From contig NC_092334.1 in assembly GCF_046630445.1 (NCBI RefSeq), positions 109,565,001-109,629,000 of the forward strand: a stretch of 64,000 bases of DNA, read 5' to 3'. Positions within the stretch are counted from its first letter, which is position 1. Each line of letters begins with the position of its first letter. The DNA comes from Rutidosis leptorrhynchoides. Its lineage: Eukaryota > Streptophyta > Magnoliopsida > Asterales > Asteraceae. This document shows positions 1 through 13,292 of this stretch, one piece after another. A model generated the notes under the pieces. It was not told the origin of the DNA, ran no database searches, and worked only from the letters and a program-made list of their open reading frames with translations. Position numbers and translations under genes: made by a program.

Positions 1-23
1 ATCGCAACTACAATAAACGGCCC

Positions 24-71
<48 letters not shown>

Positions 72-790
72 CATCCCAACAACAATAACAACCGCAACAA
101 CAACAACAATCAGAAGCAGCTATGCCAAAGGTGTGAAAAGTATCACTCGGGGTTCTGCACCAAATTTTGCAACAAGTGTAAAAGAAATGGTCATAGCGCG
201 GCGAAGTGTGAGGTCTATGGACCAGGGGTTAACAGAACGAAAGGAACAAATGGTGTCGGAACGAGTAATGGCGGAGTAAGTAGTGTCAGAGCAAGTTATG
301 CCAATGTAGTTTGTTATAAATGTGGAAAACTGGGCCACATTATTAGAAATTACCCGAACCAGGAGAATACGAATGGACAAGGCCGCGGAAGAGTTTTCAA
401 TATTAATGCGGCAGAGGCACAGGAAGACCCAGAACTTGTTACGGGTACGTTTCTTATTGACAATAAATCTGCTTACGTTTTATTTGATTCGGGTGCGGAT
501 AGAAGCTATATGAGTAGAGATTTTTGTGCTAAATTAAGTTGTCCATTGACGCCGTTGGATAGTAAATTTTTACTCGAATTATAAAACGGTAAATTAATTT
601 CAGCAGATAATATATGCCGGAATCGAGAAATTAAACTGGGTAGCGAAATATTTAAGATTGATTTGATACCAGTAGAGTTAGGGAGTTTTGATGTAATAGT
701 TGGCATGGACTGGCTGAAGAAGGTGAAAGCAGAGATCGTATGTTATAAAATGCAAATCGCATTGTACGAAAAGAAGGAGAACCCTTAATG
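1..790 (+). pseudogene. gag C-terminus (zinc knuckles) and aspartic protease of A1
   Basis: A CAA/AAC tract encodes poly-Asn. It is followed by a Cys/His-rich stretch at about 120-215 and a clear CX2CX4HX4-type knuckle at about 313-355 (VCYKCGKLGHI). The protease active site LFDSGAD lies near 480-500. The later protease part VIVGMDWL lies near 690-715. This is the gag-protease junction of a gypsy polyprotein. It is a fossil copy. Confidence 0.85.
23..70. repeat. (CAA)n tract in gag of A1
   Basis: About 16 AAC/CAA units, read as poly-Asn ahead of the zinc knuckles. Confidence 0.9.
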
Positions 791-1069
791 GTGTACGGAG
801 AAAAGGGCAACATGAAGCTACATCTTATTAGTAATTTGAAGGCACAAAAACTAATAAGAAAAGGTTGCTATGCTGTTCTAGCACACGTCGAGAAAGTACA
901 AACTGAAGAAAAGAGCATCAATGATGTTCCCGTCGCAAAAGAATTTTCTGATGTATTTTCGAAAGAATTACCGGGACTACCTCCACATCGATCTGTTGAA
1001 TTTCAAATAGATCTTGTACCAGGAGCTGCACCAATAGCTCGTGCTCCTTATAGACTCGCACCCAGCTAG

Positions 1070-3223
1070 ATGAAAGAACTGCAAAGCCAATTGCAAGAAC
1101 TATTAGAATGTGGTTTCATTCGACCAAGCACATCACCATGGGGAGCTCCTGTTTTGTTTGTCAAGAAGAAGGATGGTACATTTAGGTTGTGTATTGACTA
1201 CAGAGAGTTGAACAAACTTACCATCAAAAACCGTTATCCACTGCCGAGAATTGATGACTTATTTGATCAACTACAAGGCTCGTCAGTTTATTCGAAGATC
1301 GATTTACGTTCTGGATATCATCAAATGCGAGTAAAGGAGGATGATATTCCAAAAACTGCTTTTAGGACGCGTTATGGTCATTACGAGTTTATGGTTATGC
1401 CGTTTGGATTGACTAACGCACCAGCTGTGTTCATGGACCTTATGAACCGAGTGTGTGGGCCATATCTTGACAAGTTTGTCATTATTTTCATCGATGACAT
1501 ACTTATTTACTCAAAGAATGATCAAGAGCACGAAGAACATTTGAGAAAAGTGCTAGAAGTATTGAGGAAAGAAAAACTGTACGCTAAGTTTTCAAAGTGT
1601 GCATTTTGGTTGGAAGAAGTTCAATTCCTCGGTCACATAGTGAACAAAGAAGGTATCCAGGTGGACCCGGCAAAGATCGAAACCGTTGAAAAGTGGGAAA
1701 CCCCAAAAACTCCGAAGCATATACGTCAATTTTTAGGATTGGCTGGTTACTACAGAAGATTCATCCAAGATTTCTCCAAAATAGCAAAGCCCTTGACTGC
1801 ATTAACGCATAAAGGGAAGAAATTTGAATGGAAGGATGAACAAGAGAAGGCGTTTCAATTATTGAAGAAAAAGCTAACTACGGCACCTATATTGTCATTG
1901 CCTGAAGGGAATGATGATTTTGTGATTTATTGTGACGCATCAAAGCAAGGTCTCGGTTGTGTATTAATGCAACGGACGAAGGTGATTACTTATGCGTCTA
2001 GACAATTGAAGATTCACAAGCAAAATTATACGACGCATGATTTGGAATTAGGCGCGGTTGTTTTTGCATTAAAGACTTGGAGGCACTACTTATATGGGGT
2101 CAAAAGTATTATATATACCGACCACAAAAGTCTTCAACACATATTTAATCAGAAACAACTGAATATGAGGCAGCGTAGGTGGATTGAATTGTTGAATGAT
2201 TATGACTTTGAGATTCGTTACCAGCCGGGGAAGGCAAATGTGGTAGCCGACGCCTTGAGCAGAAAGGACAGAGAACCCATTCGAGTAAAATCTATGAATA
2301 TAATGATTCACACTAACCTTACTACTCAAATAAAGGAGGCGCAACAAGGAGTTTTAAAAGAGGGAAATTTAAAGGATGAAATACCCAAAGGATCGGAGAA
2401 GCATCTTAATATTCGGGAAGACGGAACCCGGTATAGGGCTGAAAGGATTTGGGTACCAAAATTTGGAGATATGAGAAAAATGGTACTTAGAGAAGCTCAT
2501 AAAACCAGATACTCAATACATCCTGGAACCGGGAAGATGTACAAGGATCTCAAGAAACATTTTTGGTGGCCAGGTATGAAAGCCGATATTGCTAAATATG
2601 TAGGAGAATGTTTGACGTGTTCTAAGGTCAAAGCTGAACATCAGAAACCATCAGGTCTACTGCAACAACCTGAAATCCCGGAATGGAAATGGGAAAACAT
2701 TACCATGGATTTCATTACTAAATTGCCAAGGACTGCAAGTGGTTATGATACTATTTGGGTAATAGTTGATCGTCTCACCAAGTCAGCACACTTCCTGCCA
2801 ATAAGAGAAGATGACAAGATGGAGAAGTTAGCACGACTGTATTTGAAGGAAGTCGTCTCCAGACATGGAATACCAATCTCTATTATCTCTGATAGGGATG
2901 GCAGATTTATTTCAAGATTCTGGCAGACATTACAGCAAGCATTGGGAACTCATCTAGACATGAGTACTGCCTATCATCCACAAACTGATGGGCAGAGCGA
3001 AAGGACGATACAAACACTTGAAGACATGCTACGAGCTTGTGTTATTGATTTCGGAAACAGTTGGGATCGACATCTACCGTTAGCAGAATTTTCCTACAAC
3101 AACAGCTACCATTCAAGCATTGAGATGGCGCCGTTTGAAGCACTTTATGGTAGAAAGTGCAGGTCTCCAATTTGTTGGAGTGAAGTGGGGGATAGACAGA
3201 TTACGGGTCCGGAGATAATATAA
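1070..3223 (+). pseudogene. pol region of A1: reverse transcriptase, RNase H, integrase
   Basis: This is a 717-codon open stretch. Reverse transcriptase occupies about 1,130-1,700, with the catalytic FIDDIL near 1,486-1,503. RNase H occupies about 1,900-2,270 ([10 protein letters not shown] near 1,930). The integrase zinc finger lies near 2,515-2,630 (HPG...CLTCSKVK). The catalytic core runs from about 2,690 to 3,160 ([21 protein letters not shown]). In life the enzyme copies the element RNA and inserts the cDNA. It is part of a broken element and is treated as a fossil. Confidence 0.92.
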
Positions 3224-3259
3224 GAAACTACCGAGAAAATCATCCAAATTCAACAAAGA

Positions 3260-3772
3260 TTGAAAACCGCCCAGAGTCGACAAAAGAGCTATGCGGACAG
3301 TAAAAGAAAAGATATAGAGTTTGAAATTGGAGAAATGGTCATGCTTAAGGTTTCACCTTGGAAAGGCGTTGTTCGATTTGGTAAACGGGGGAAACTAAAT
3401 CCAAGGTACATTGGACCATTCAAGATTATAGATCGTGTCGGACCAGTAGCTTACCAACTGGAGCTACCTCAACAACTCGCGGCTGTACATAACACTTTCC
3501 ACGTCTCAAATTTGAAGAAATGTTTTGCTAAAGAAGATCTCACTATTCCGTTGGACGAAATCTAAATCAATGAAAAACTTCAATTCATTGAAGAACCCAT
3601 CAAAATAATGGATCGTGAGGTTAAGAGACTTAAACAAAACAAGATACCGATTGTTAAGGTTCGATGGAATGCTCGTAGAGGACCCGAGTTCACCTGGGAG
3701 CGTGAAGATCAGATGAAGAAGAAATACCCGCATTTATTTCCAGAAGATACGTCAACACCTCCAACTGCTTAA
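3260..3772 (+). pseudogene. integrase C-terminus and chromodomain of A1
   Basis: The gypsy integrase tail is recognisable ([20 protein letters not shown] near 3,365-3,425; [11 protein letters not shown] near 3,490-3,520). A chromodomain-like tail follows at about 3,580-3,735 ([15 protein letters not shown]). Chromodomains of this clade help target insertion to heterochromatin, which is known from the family. The end of the frame abuts the polypurine-side motif. Confidence 0.85.
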
Positions 3773-3773
3773 A

Positions 3774-3807
3774 ATTTCGGGACAAAATTTATTTAACGGG
3801 TAGGTAC
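3774..3807 (+). other. polypurine-side motif before the A1 3' LTR
   Basis: The stretch AATTTCGGGACAAAATTT followed by AACGGGTAGGTAC sits directly before the LTR start. Almost the same sequence precedes the LTRs of A2, the 40.8-kb element and, on the minus strand, element E. It is therefore the plus-strand priming region of this whole group. Confidence 0.7.
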
Positions 3808-6800
3808 TGTAGTGACCCGAACTTTTCCATGTTTATATATATATTAAATGAAATTGTTATTTACATAATTAAGTGTTTCCAACATGTTAAGCAATCAAAC
3901 TTTGTTAAGACTTGATTAATTGAAATAGGTTTCATATAGACAATTGACCACCCAAGTAGACCGGTGATTCACGAACGTTAAAACTTGTAAAAACTATACG
4001 ATGACATATATATGGTTATATATATAGTTAACATGATTTTATTATAAGTATGTATCTCATTAGGTATTTTAACAATGAGTTATATACATAAAAATGAGAC
4101 TATTAATTTAAGAAACTCGAAAACGATATATATAACGATTATCGTTATAACAACGTCTTACTAGGTACATATGAATCATATTAAGATATTGATACACTTG
4201 GTTAATTATGTTAAATGATAAGTAAATATATTATTAAGTGTATTAACAATGAAATACATATGTAAAAATAAGACTACTAACTTAATGATTTCGAAACGAG
4301 ACATATATGTAACGATTATCGTTGTAACGACATTTAACTGTATATATATCATACTAAGATATATTATATATCATAATATCATGATAATATAACAATTTAA
4401 CATCTCATTTGTTATAATAAACAATGGGTTAACAACATTCAGCAAGATCGTTAACCTAAAGGTTTCAAAACAACATTTACATGTAACGACTAACGATGAC
4501 TTAACGACTCAGTTAAAATGTATATACATGTAGTGTTTTAATATGTATTCATACACTTTTGAAAGACTTCAAGACACTTATCAAAATACTTTTACTTAAC
4601 AAAAATGCTTACAATTACATCCTCGTTCAGTTTCATCAACAATTCTACTCGTATGCACCCGTATTCATACTCGTACAATACACAGCTTTTAGATGTATGT
4701 ACTATTGGTATATACACTCCAATGATCAGCTCTTAGCAGCCCATGTGAGTCACCTAACACATGTGGGAACCATCATTTGGAAACTAGCATGAAATATCTC
4801 ATAAAATTACAAAAATATGAGTAATCATTCATGACTTATTTACATGAAAACAAAATTACATATGCTTTATATCTAATCCATACACCAACGATCAAAAACA
4901 CCTACAAATACTTTCATTCTTCAATTTTCTTCATATAATTGATCTCTCTCAAGTTCTATCTTCAAGTTCTAAGTGTTCTTCATAAATTCCAAAAGTTCTA
5001 GTTTCATAAAATCAAGAATACTTCCAAGATTGCAAGTTTACTTCCAAGTTTTCTAAATCCATTCCAAGTAATCATCCAAGATCAAGAAACCTTTATTACT
5101 TACAGTAGGTTATCTTTCTAATACAAGGTAATAATCATATTCAAACTTTAATTCAATTTCTATAACTATAACAATCTTATTTCGAGTGGAAATCTTACTT
5201 GAAATTGTTTTCGTGTCATGATTCTGCTTCAAGAACTTTCAAGCCATCCAAGGATCCTTTGAAGCTAGATCTATTTTTCTCATTTCCAGTAGGTTTATCC
5301 AAGGAACTTGAGGTAGTAATGATGTTCATAACATCATTTGATTCATACATATAAAGCTATCTTATTCGAAGGTTTAAACTTGTAATCACTAGAACATAGT
5401 TTAGTTAATTCTAAACTTGTTCGCAAATAAAAGTTAATCCTTCTAACTTGACTTTTAAAATCAACTAAACACATGTTCTATATCTATATGATATGCTAAC
5501 TTAATGATTTAAAACCTGGAAACACGAAAAACACCGTAAAACCGGATTTACGCCGTCGTAGTAATATCGCGGGCTGTTTTGAGTTAGTTAATTAAAAACA
5601 ATGATAAACTTTGATTTAAAAGTTTTTATTCTGGGAAAATTATTTTTATTATGAATATGAAACTATATCCAAAAATTACGATTAAACTCAAAGTGGAAGT
5701 ATGTTTTCTAAAATGGTCATCTAGACGTCGTTCTTTCGACTAAAATGACTACCTTTACAAAAAAGACTTGTAACTTATTTTTCCGACTATAAACCTATAC
5801 TTTTTCTGTTTAGATTCATGAAATAGAGTTCAATCTTAAACCATAGCAATTTGATTCACTCAAAACGGATTTAAAATGAAGAAGTTATGGGTAAAACAAG
5901 ATTGGATAATTTTTCTCATTTTAGCTACGTGAAAATTGGTAACAAATCTATTCCAACCATAACTTAATCAACTTGTATTGTATATTATGTAATCTTGAGA
6001 TACCATAGACACGTATACAATGTTTCGACCTATCATTTTGACACATCTATATATATTTCGGAACAACCATAGACACTCTATATGTGAATGTTGGAGTTAG
6101 CTATACAGGGTTGAGTATGATTCCAAAATATATATAGTTTGAGTTGTGATCAATACTGAGATACGTATACACTGGGTCGTGGATTGATTCAAGATAATAT
6201 TTATTGATTTATTTCTGTACATCTAACTGTGGACAACTAGTTGTAGGTTACTAATGAGGACAGCTGACTTAATGAACTTAAAACATCAAAATGTATTAAA
6301 AGTGTTGTAAATATATTTTGAACATACTTTGATATATATGTACATATTTGTTATAGGTTCGTGAATCGACCAGTGGCCAAGTCTTACTTCTCGACGAAGT
6401 AAAAAATCTGTGAAAGTGAGTTATAGTCCCACTTTTAAAATCTAATATTTTTGGGATGAGAATACACGCAGGTTTTATAAATGATTTACAAAATAGACAC
6501 AAGTACGTGAAACTACATTCTATGGTTGAATTATCGAAATCGAATATGCCCCTTTTTATTAAGTCTGGTAATCTAAGAATTAGGGAACAGACACCCTAAT
6601 TGACGCGAATCCTAAAGATAGATCTATTGGGCCTAACAAACCCCATCCAAAGTACCGGATGCTTTAGTACTTCGGAATTTATATCATATCCGAAGGGTGT
6701 CCCGGAATGATGGGGATATTCTTATATATGCATCTTGTTAATGTCGGTTACCAGGTGTTCACCATATGAATGATTTTTATCTCTATGTATGGGATGTGTA

Positions 6801-7249
6801 TTGAAATATGAAATCTTGTGGTCTATTGTTACGATTTGATATATATAGGTTAAACCTATAACTCACCAACATTTTTGTTGACGTTTAAAGCATGTTTATT
6901 CTCAGGTGAATACTAAGAGCTTCCGCTGTTGCATACTAAAATAAGGACAAGATTTGGAGTCCATGTTTGTATGATATTGTGTAAAAACTGCATTCAAGAA
7001 ACTGATTTCGATGGAACATATTTGTATTGTAAACCATTATGTAATGGTCGTGTGTAAACAGGATATTTTAGATTATCATTATTTGATAATCTACGTAAAG
7101 CTTTTTAAACCTTTATTTATGAAATAAAGGTTATGGTTTGTTTTAAAAATGAATGCAGTCTTTGAAAAACGTCTCATATAGAGGTCAAAACCTCGCAACG
7201 AAATCAATTAATATGGAACGTTTTTAATCAATAAGAACGGGACATTTCA
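3808..7249 (+). repeat. 3' LTR of A1 (3,442 bp)
   Basis: It begins TGTAGTGACCCGAAC and ends GAACGGGACATTTCA. It contains the inverted 11-base motif GATTCACGAAC (3,966-3,976) and GTTCGTGAATC (6,357-6,367). It also has the CAACA-TTTT-TGTTG hairpin (6,867-6,880) and the GAGGT/ACCTC hairpin (7,181-7,194). At 5,998-6,180 lies a module also found inside the internal regions of the non-autonomous elements. I see no gene in it. Confidence 0.88.
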
Positions 7250-7899
7250 GAAGATGTACAAAGATCTCAAGAAACACTTTTGTTGGTCGGGTATAAAAGC
7301 CGATATTGCTAAATACGTATGAGAATGTTTGACGTGTTCTAAGGTCAAAGCTGAACATCAGAAACCATCAGGTATACTTCAACAACCTGAAATCCCGGAA
7401 TGGAAATGGGAAAACATTACCATGGATTTCATTACTAAATTGCCAAAGACTGCAAGTGGTTATGATACAATTTGGGTAATAGTCAATCGTCTTACCAAGT
7501 CAGCACACTTTATGCCAATGAGAGAAGATGATAAAATGGAGAAGTTGGCGCGATTATACTTGAAGGAAGTTGTCTCCAAACATAGAATACCAGTCTCCAT
7601 TATCTCAGATAGGGATGGTAGATTTATTTCAAGATTTTGGCAGACATTGCAACAAGCATTGGGGACTCATCTAGACATGAGTACTTCTTATCATCCACAA
7701 ACTGATGGGAAAAGTGAAAGGACGATACAGACCCTTGAAGACATGCTACAAGCATGTGTTATCGATTTCAGAAACAGTTGGGATCGACACCTACCGTTAG
7801 CAGAATTTTCCTACAACAACAGTTACCATTCGAGTATTGAGATGGCGCCGTTTGAAGCACTTTATGGTAGAAAGTGCAGGTCTCCAATTTTTTGGAGTG
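7250..7899 (+). pseudogene. integrase fragment of A2 (core domain)
   Basis: The zinc-finger end (CSKVKAEHQ) and catalytic core ([33 protein letters not shown]) match A1 closely. The stretch ends at the 5-bp target duplication GAGTG of solo LTR B1. It is a fossil. Confidence 0.88.
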
Positions 7900-9950
7900 T
7901 GTGATGACCCGTCCAATTCCCTTTGGACGAATACATCATTTATTGATTTCATAGTGAGGTTTTGACCTCTATATGATACGTTTTATAAACATTGCATTCT
8001 TTTGAAAAGGCACACCATAAATGAATATCTAATTCCAAGGTCTTTAACATCTGATGATTTCTACATATAGACAATCATCGTAAATAATAGTTTACAATAC
8101 TACATCCGTTGACAATGCAGTTAAAATAAGATACATGGTGATGATTTTGTGAATGCAAAGTTTTCTTGAATAAAGCATGTATGACTCATGCACATAGCTT
8201 GTATAACGTATAAGCAAACAGAGGAAGACTTCTAAAAACCTGAGAATAAACATGCTTAAAAGTGTCAACATAAAGGTTGGTGAGTTCGTAGTTTTAATGT
8301 TGCGCATAATCTGTATATAAAGGTGAATCACAAGTTTTCAGTTGTTTCATCTAGAAACGTTTATCAAAATATTCTATGAAATTGAGCACCCTGGTAACTA
8401 AACTTAACGTATTTATAATTTATACCCTTTGTATAATCATCTTAATAATACACGCAAACTAATGTGTACGCTTCTCAAATAGCATACGTCTGTTAAAAGG
8501 CTAGTGCTGTAGCTCGGACGGGGATATCAAGCCCTATGGATCCATATACTACTACTCACGCCCACCAGTTCTTATAGCCGGCAGTTACTAGTTACCAAAG
8601 CTAAGGGATTTTCGGTTCAAACTCAGTATAGAATTTAGTATGTACTTGTGTCCATTGTGTTTAAAATAAAGTGGATGTATTCTCAGCCCAAAAATATAGA
8701 TTGCAAAAGCAATTAAAAAAAAGCAAATGAAACTCACCTTAGCAGCACATAAGGTCATTCACTGAAATGTGACCGAAACGCGGAATGCAAAATTAATCGT
8801 AGATCTCAACCTAGAGAACATATGTTGGTCAATACATGTCTAATAAGCTAGGTTGGGTCATAGTGTATCACAATCTTAATGCTCGAGACCGACACGCAAA
8901 AGTTAACAAAAGTCATCTCAAAAGTCAAACTGACCCAATATGATCTTTAAATCTATACATGTTTATTAACATAGATAAGTCTTGATAATTGAACGAAATT
9001 ATAGTTTATCAAACTCAAAATATTATTTATTTCAGGAGCTATATTATATTTGAATTATCATAGCAATCAAACATGTTTTATTATTTTATATAGTTTTCCA
9101 ATACTTGTAAAATCAGATTATAGTGTTTATAAAGCTTTAAAACATGATAAGACAGTCAACTTTGACAATTGTTCAACAAGACGAGACGTGTCTTATATAG
9201 AAATTTATTTACTCGATTAGTAATATTTGAAAATCCAATTTATCAATCTCATAAACAAGTTGTTTAAATATCAATTGTAGATTCAAAAGCAATTCCGATT
9301 AATGTTAATCATAATTCAGTTGACCATAACTTTTAATCCGTTCCTTGAAAACACACGATTTCTAAATGAAAAGTTATTAATTTTTCGACAGCTTTCCAAC
9401 GACATGCATATCATATACCTTTTATCAATAACACATATATTTAATTCGTGATTCATCATAAACTATCTAACGACAAAATTTAAGCATACAAGCATGCATA
9501 AACATATATACTCGAGCACTAGACATGGATACACTATTAATATATAAAAGATAAAATATAAATGCTTACATATCAATATTGTTATTCAATATTGCAGAAA
9601 AGTACGTAGACGCAACGGAGATGATAAACACTAGGTTTGACCTTTGACTCATGGTCATAACCCCCAAGTAATACCCATAACCTCCATAGCTATAACCCAT
9701 AATTTCCTTAGCTTTAACCCGTTCGAAAAGCTTGTTTTGAAAATAACACGCTCATGACTTCGTCGTAGTATTTTATGTAAAATACTTAATAATAATTCTA
9801 TTAATAATAATAATAAGATTAATATTAATAATATTAATCTTAATAATAATAATATATAAATAATAATTGTAATATAAATAATAAATATAATAATACGGAG
9901 ATAGATAGATGTGAATATGTGTGTGTTCTTCAAAATGTGAAACGATCGTG

Positions 9951-9958
9951 CTTTTATA
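9951..9958 (-). promoter_or_regulatory. TATA box of solo LTR B1
   Basis: TATAAAAG on the minus strand lies 20 bp downstream (in LTR sense) of the first of two large palindromes. The same layout occurs in B2, which supports this being the LTR core promoter. Confidence 0.6.
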
Positions 9959-9978
9959 CATGTTTGCTGAATCCTGCC

Positions 9979-10029
9979 CCCATGTGATCGCATGGGTTCA
10001 CAAGCTTATAGCCATGCGATCGCATGGCT
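9979..10029 (-). promoter_or_regulatory. paired palindromes upstream of the B1 TATA box
   Basis: CCCATGTGATCGCATGGG (9,979-9,996) and AGCCATGCGATCGCATGGCT (10,010-10,029) share the core CATGCGATCGCATG. Their centres are 32 bp apart. B2 has the same pair at the same spacing. They are likely sites for a dimeric DNA-binding protein; the binder is unknown. Confidence 0.6.
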
Positions 10030-10422
10030 CTTGCTGACAGCTCACATCCATTTTTGTTTTATAGTTTGTCGACATATTTTTATAATATAAATATAATATA
10101 TTTAATTTATATAATTAATTATATATTATATTAAATTCATGTGCATAGTTGACTTGTAATTTTTGTTCCAATGACTCGTACGTTGTCACTCGACTTATGT
10201 CCCAGTTCCGGTTTCTCGAACGCATTTTCGTACGCTTAGAAAACTAGTACTTTTCGTTACGCGACGCGTACCTTTATCAAAAATTAAACTTAATCATTGA
10301 TAAACTATGTCACTCGAAGTGTAGCTTTAATCAATTAAGTGTTTTGATTATTTGCTTCTATAAATCATCGTCTCGTAGTATATACATATACATATATACA
10401 TTTTTATTTTGAAATAGTGTTT

Positions 10423-10529
10423 TACTGTAGCAAAGTTACTGTAATAAAGTTTTTTTACTGTAGCAAATAGTGATTTTCGAAAACACTGTAGCTTTTCGGG
10501 TACTGTAGCAATTCGAAGATACTGTAGCA
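10423..10529 (-). repeat. array of six TACTGTAGC-type repeats in B1
   Basis: Copies of (T/C)ACTGTA(G/A) start near 10,423, 10,438, 10,456, 10,484, 10,501 and 10,520. In LTR sense (GCTACAGTA) they lie some 400-500 bp upstream of the TATA box. B2 carries five copies in the same relative place, so they may be an enhancer array. Confidence 0.55.
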
Positions 10530-10720
10530 AATTAGTGTTTTACTGGTCCATTTTAAATGCTTTAGTTAACTTATCTAAATATCAATCAAATCAATAAACG
10601 AATGTTACTATCGTTTACTAAATAACTTGAAATTATATATATGTATATATCTTTATTTAATATACATAAATCAGTTTTTAAATACACATTGCAAGTTATT
10701 TATGAATAATTAATATTCCA

Positions 10721-10723
<3 letters not shown>

Positions 10724-10812
<89 letters not shown>
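10724..10812. repeat. (AT)n microsatellite
   Basis: An uninterrupted dinucleotide run of about 89 bp inside solo LTR B1. Open frames read through such runs as alternating Ile-Tyr are not genes. Confidence 0.95.
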
Positions 10813-10815
<3 letters not shown>

Positions 10816-10981
10816 CAAATAGATGTTCGTGAATCGTCGGTCAATAGTCAAAGGTTAACTGAATATATAACATTAGTTCAAAATTTTTGAGAATCAATAT
10901 TACAGACTATGCTTATCGTGTCGGAAACATATAAAGATTAAGTTTAAATTTGGTCAAAAATTTCCGGGTTGTCACAGAGTG

Positions 10982-11572
10982 AAGTGGGGGATAGACAGAT
11001 TACGGGTCCATAGATAATTCAAGAAACTACCGAGAAGATCATCCAAATTCAACAATGATTGAAAACTGCCCAAAGTCGACAAAAGAGCTATGCGGACATT
11101 AAAAGAAAAGATATAGAATTTGAGATTGGAGAGATGGCCATGCTTAAGGTTTCACCTTGGAAAGGCGTTGTTCGATTTGGTAAACGGGGGAAACTAAATC
11201 CAAGGTACATTGGACCATTCAAGATTATAGATCGTGTCGGACCAGTAGCTTACCGACTTGACTTACCGCAACAAATCGCCGGGGTACATAATACTTTTCA
11301 TGTCTCAAATTTGAAGAAATATTTTGCTAAAGAAGATCTCACCATTCCATTAGACGAGATTACAATTAACGTAAAACTACAATTCATTGAAGAACTCGTC
11401 GAAATAACGGATCGTGAGGTTAAAAGACTTAAGCAAAACAAGATACCCATTGTTAAGGTTCGATGGAATGCTCGTAGAGGACCCGAATTCACTTGGGAGC
11501 ATGAAGATTAGATGAAGCTGAAATACCCTCACCTATTTCCAGAAGATGCGTTAACACCTTCAACAGCTTAAA
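10982..11572 (+). pseudogene. integrase C-terminus and chromodomain of A2
   Basis: This resumes the A2 internal region after solo LTR B1. It shows the integrase tail ([18 protein letters not shown] near 11,165-11,215) and the chromodomain-like end ([18 protein letters not shown] near 11,455-11,510). The polypurine-side motif follows at about 11,572-11,606. It is a fossil. Confidence 0.87.
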
Positions 11573-12823
11573 ATTTCGGGACGAAATTTATTTAACGGGT
11601 AGGTACTGTAGTGACCCGAACTTTTCCATGATTATATATTAATTGAAAATTATATTTACATGATTAAATGTTTCCAACATGTTAAGCAATCAAACTTGTA
11701 AAGACTTGATTATTTGAAATGAGTTTCATGTAGACAATTGACCACCCAAGTTGACCGGCGATTCACGAACGTTAAAACTTGTAAAAATGACATGACGATA
11801 TATATATGGATATAAATATAGTTAACATGAGATTATGATAAGTAAGTATCTCCATAATTATATTAACAATGAGTTATATACATAAAAATGAGACTACTAA
11901 GTTAAGAAACTGGAAACGATATATATGACGATTATCGTTATTACAACGTCTTACTAAATACATATGTATCATATTAAGATATTGTCACACTATATTTAAC
12001 ATGATAAAATGATAATTATATATATCATTAAGTATGTTAACAATGAACTACATATGTAAAACAAGACTACTAACTTAAGAATTTTGAAACGAGGCATATA
12101 TGTAACGATTATCGTTGTAACGATTATCGTTGTAACGACATTTTAATGTATATATATCATATTAATATATATTCATACATCATAATATCTTGATAATGTA
12201 ATAATTTAACATCTCATTAGATATAATAAACAATGGGTTAACAACATTAAATGAGATCGTTAACTTAAAGGTTTCAAAACAACACTTACATGTAACGACT
12301 AACGATGACTTAACGACTCAGTTAAAATGTATATACATGTAGTGTATTTAGATGTATTAGTACACTTTTGAAAGACTTCAAGACACATATCAAAGTACTT
12401 CTACTTAACAAAAATGCTTACAATTGCATTCTCATTCATTTTCATCAACAATTCTACTCGTATGCAATCGTATTCGTACTCGTATAATACCCAGCTCCTA
12501 GACGTATATACTATTGGTATATACACATAATGTGATGACACGGAAATTTCTGACCAAATTTAAACTTAATCTTTAACGTTTCCGACACGATAAGCAAAGT
12601 CTATGAAGTTGAATCTCAAAATTTTGAACTATTCAATTACTCTTCGATTGTTCTCAACGATTCGCGAACAATTATATGTAAATAGATACATATGCTATAA
12701 CTTGAAAACGTAACAAAGTGTTATGAAAATGATACTGTGCATTAATCTTATTGGTTTGATTATCTGTTTTATATTTAGATAAGTTAACTAAAACGTTTAA
12801 GATGAACCAGTAAAACACTAATT

Positions 12824-12915
12824 TGCTACAGTATTTTCGAATTGCTACAGTACCCGAAAAGCTACAGTGTTTTCGAAAATCACTATTTGCTACAGTAAAA
12901 AACTTTGCTACAGTA
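12824..12915 (+). repeat. array of five GCTACAGTA repeats in B2
   Basis: Copies start at 12,824, 12,844, 12,861, 12,889 and 12,907, spaced 17-28 bp apart. They are the reverse complement of the array in B1, as expected for opposite orientations. They lie about 450 bp upstream of the TATA box. Confidence 0.6.
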
Positions 12916-13292
12916 AAACACTATTTTAAAATGTATTTTAACAAATAGCAAGACGATGATTTATAGAAGTAAATGACCAAAACACTCAAATGTATAAGTT
13001 ATATTTCGAGTGATATAAATTATGGATAATTTAAGGCTATATTTTGACAAAGGTACGTGACCCAAAATGTAAATTACAAGTTTTCTCAGCGTACGAAGGG
13101 ACACTCGAAAAATCAGAACCGGGACATAAGTCGCGTAATGACGTACGACTTATCGGAACAAAAATTACAAATTAACTATGCACGAGAATATAATATAATA
13201 TATAATTAATTAATTTAAATTATATATTACATATATTATATTATAATATGTCGACAAACTAGAAGTTAAAAGGTTTGTGAGCTGGATCTTCA

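Larger units (their letters stand above)
1..7249 (+). mobile_element. Ty3/gypsy chromovirus A1 (Tekay/Del-like), 3' part with 3' LTR
   Basis: The 5' LTR, primer site and start of gag lie outside the window. In order along the plus strand are an Asn-rich gag end with CCHC zinc knuckles, an aspartic protease (DSGAD), reverse transcriptase (FIDDIL), RNase H, an integrase with HHCC and DDE parts, a C-terminal chromodomain-like stretch, the polypurine-side motif and a 3.4-kb LTR. The order RT-RNaseH-integrase marks Ty3/gypsy and the C-terminal chromodomain marks a chromovirus. Tekay/Del is my best clade guess. The copy is broken, with a few interruptions, so it is a fossil. Its LTR differs by roughly a tenth from that of neighbour A2 by eye, so the family activity here is millions of years old. 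Confidence 0.9.
7895..10981 (-). mobile_element. solo LTR B1 with target duplication GAGTG
   Basis: The LTR body is 7,900-10,976 (3,077 bp, minus sense), starting TGTGACAACCCGG and ending CGGGTCATCACA. GAGTG occurs at 7,895-7,899 and 10,977-10,981, and the A2 integrase continues on both sides. There is no internal domain or second LTR, so it is a solo LTR left by recombination between the two LTRs. It shares the palindrome-bearing promoter with B2. Confidence 0.92.
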
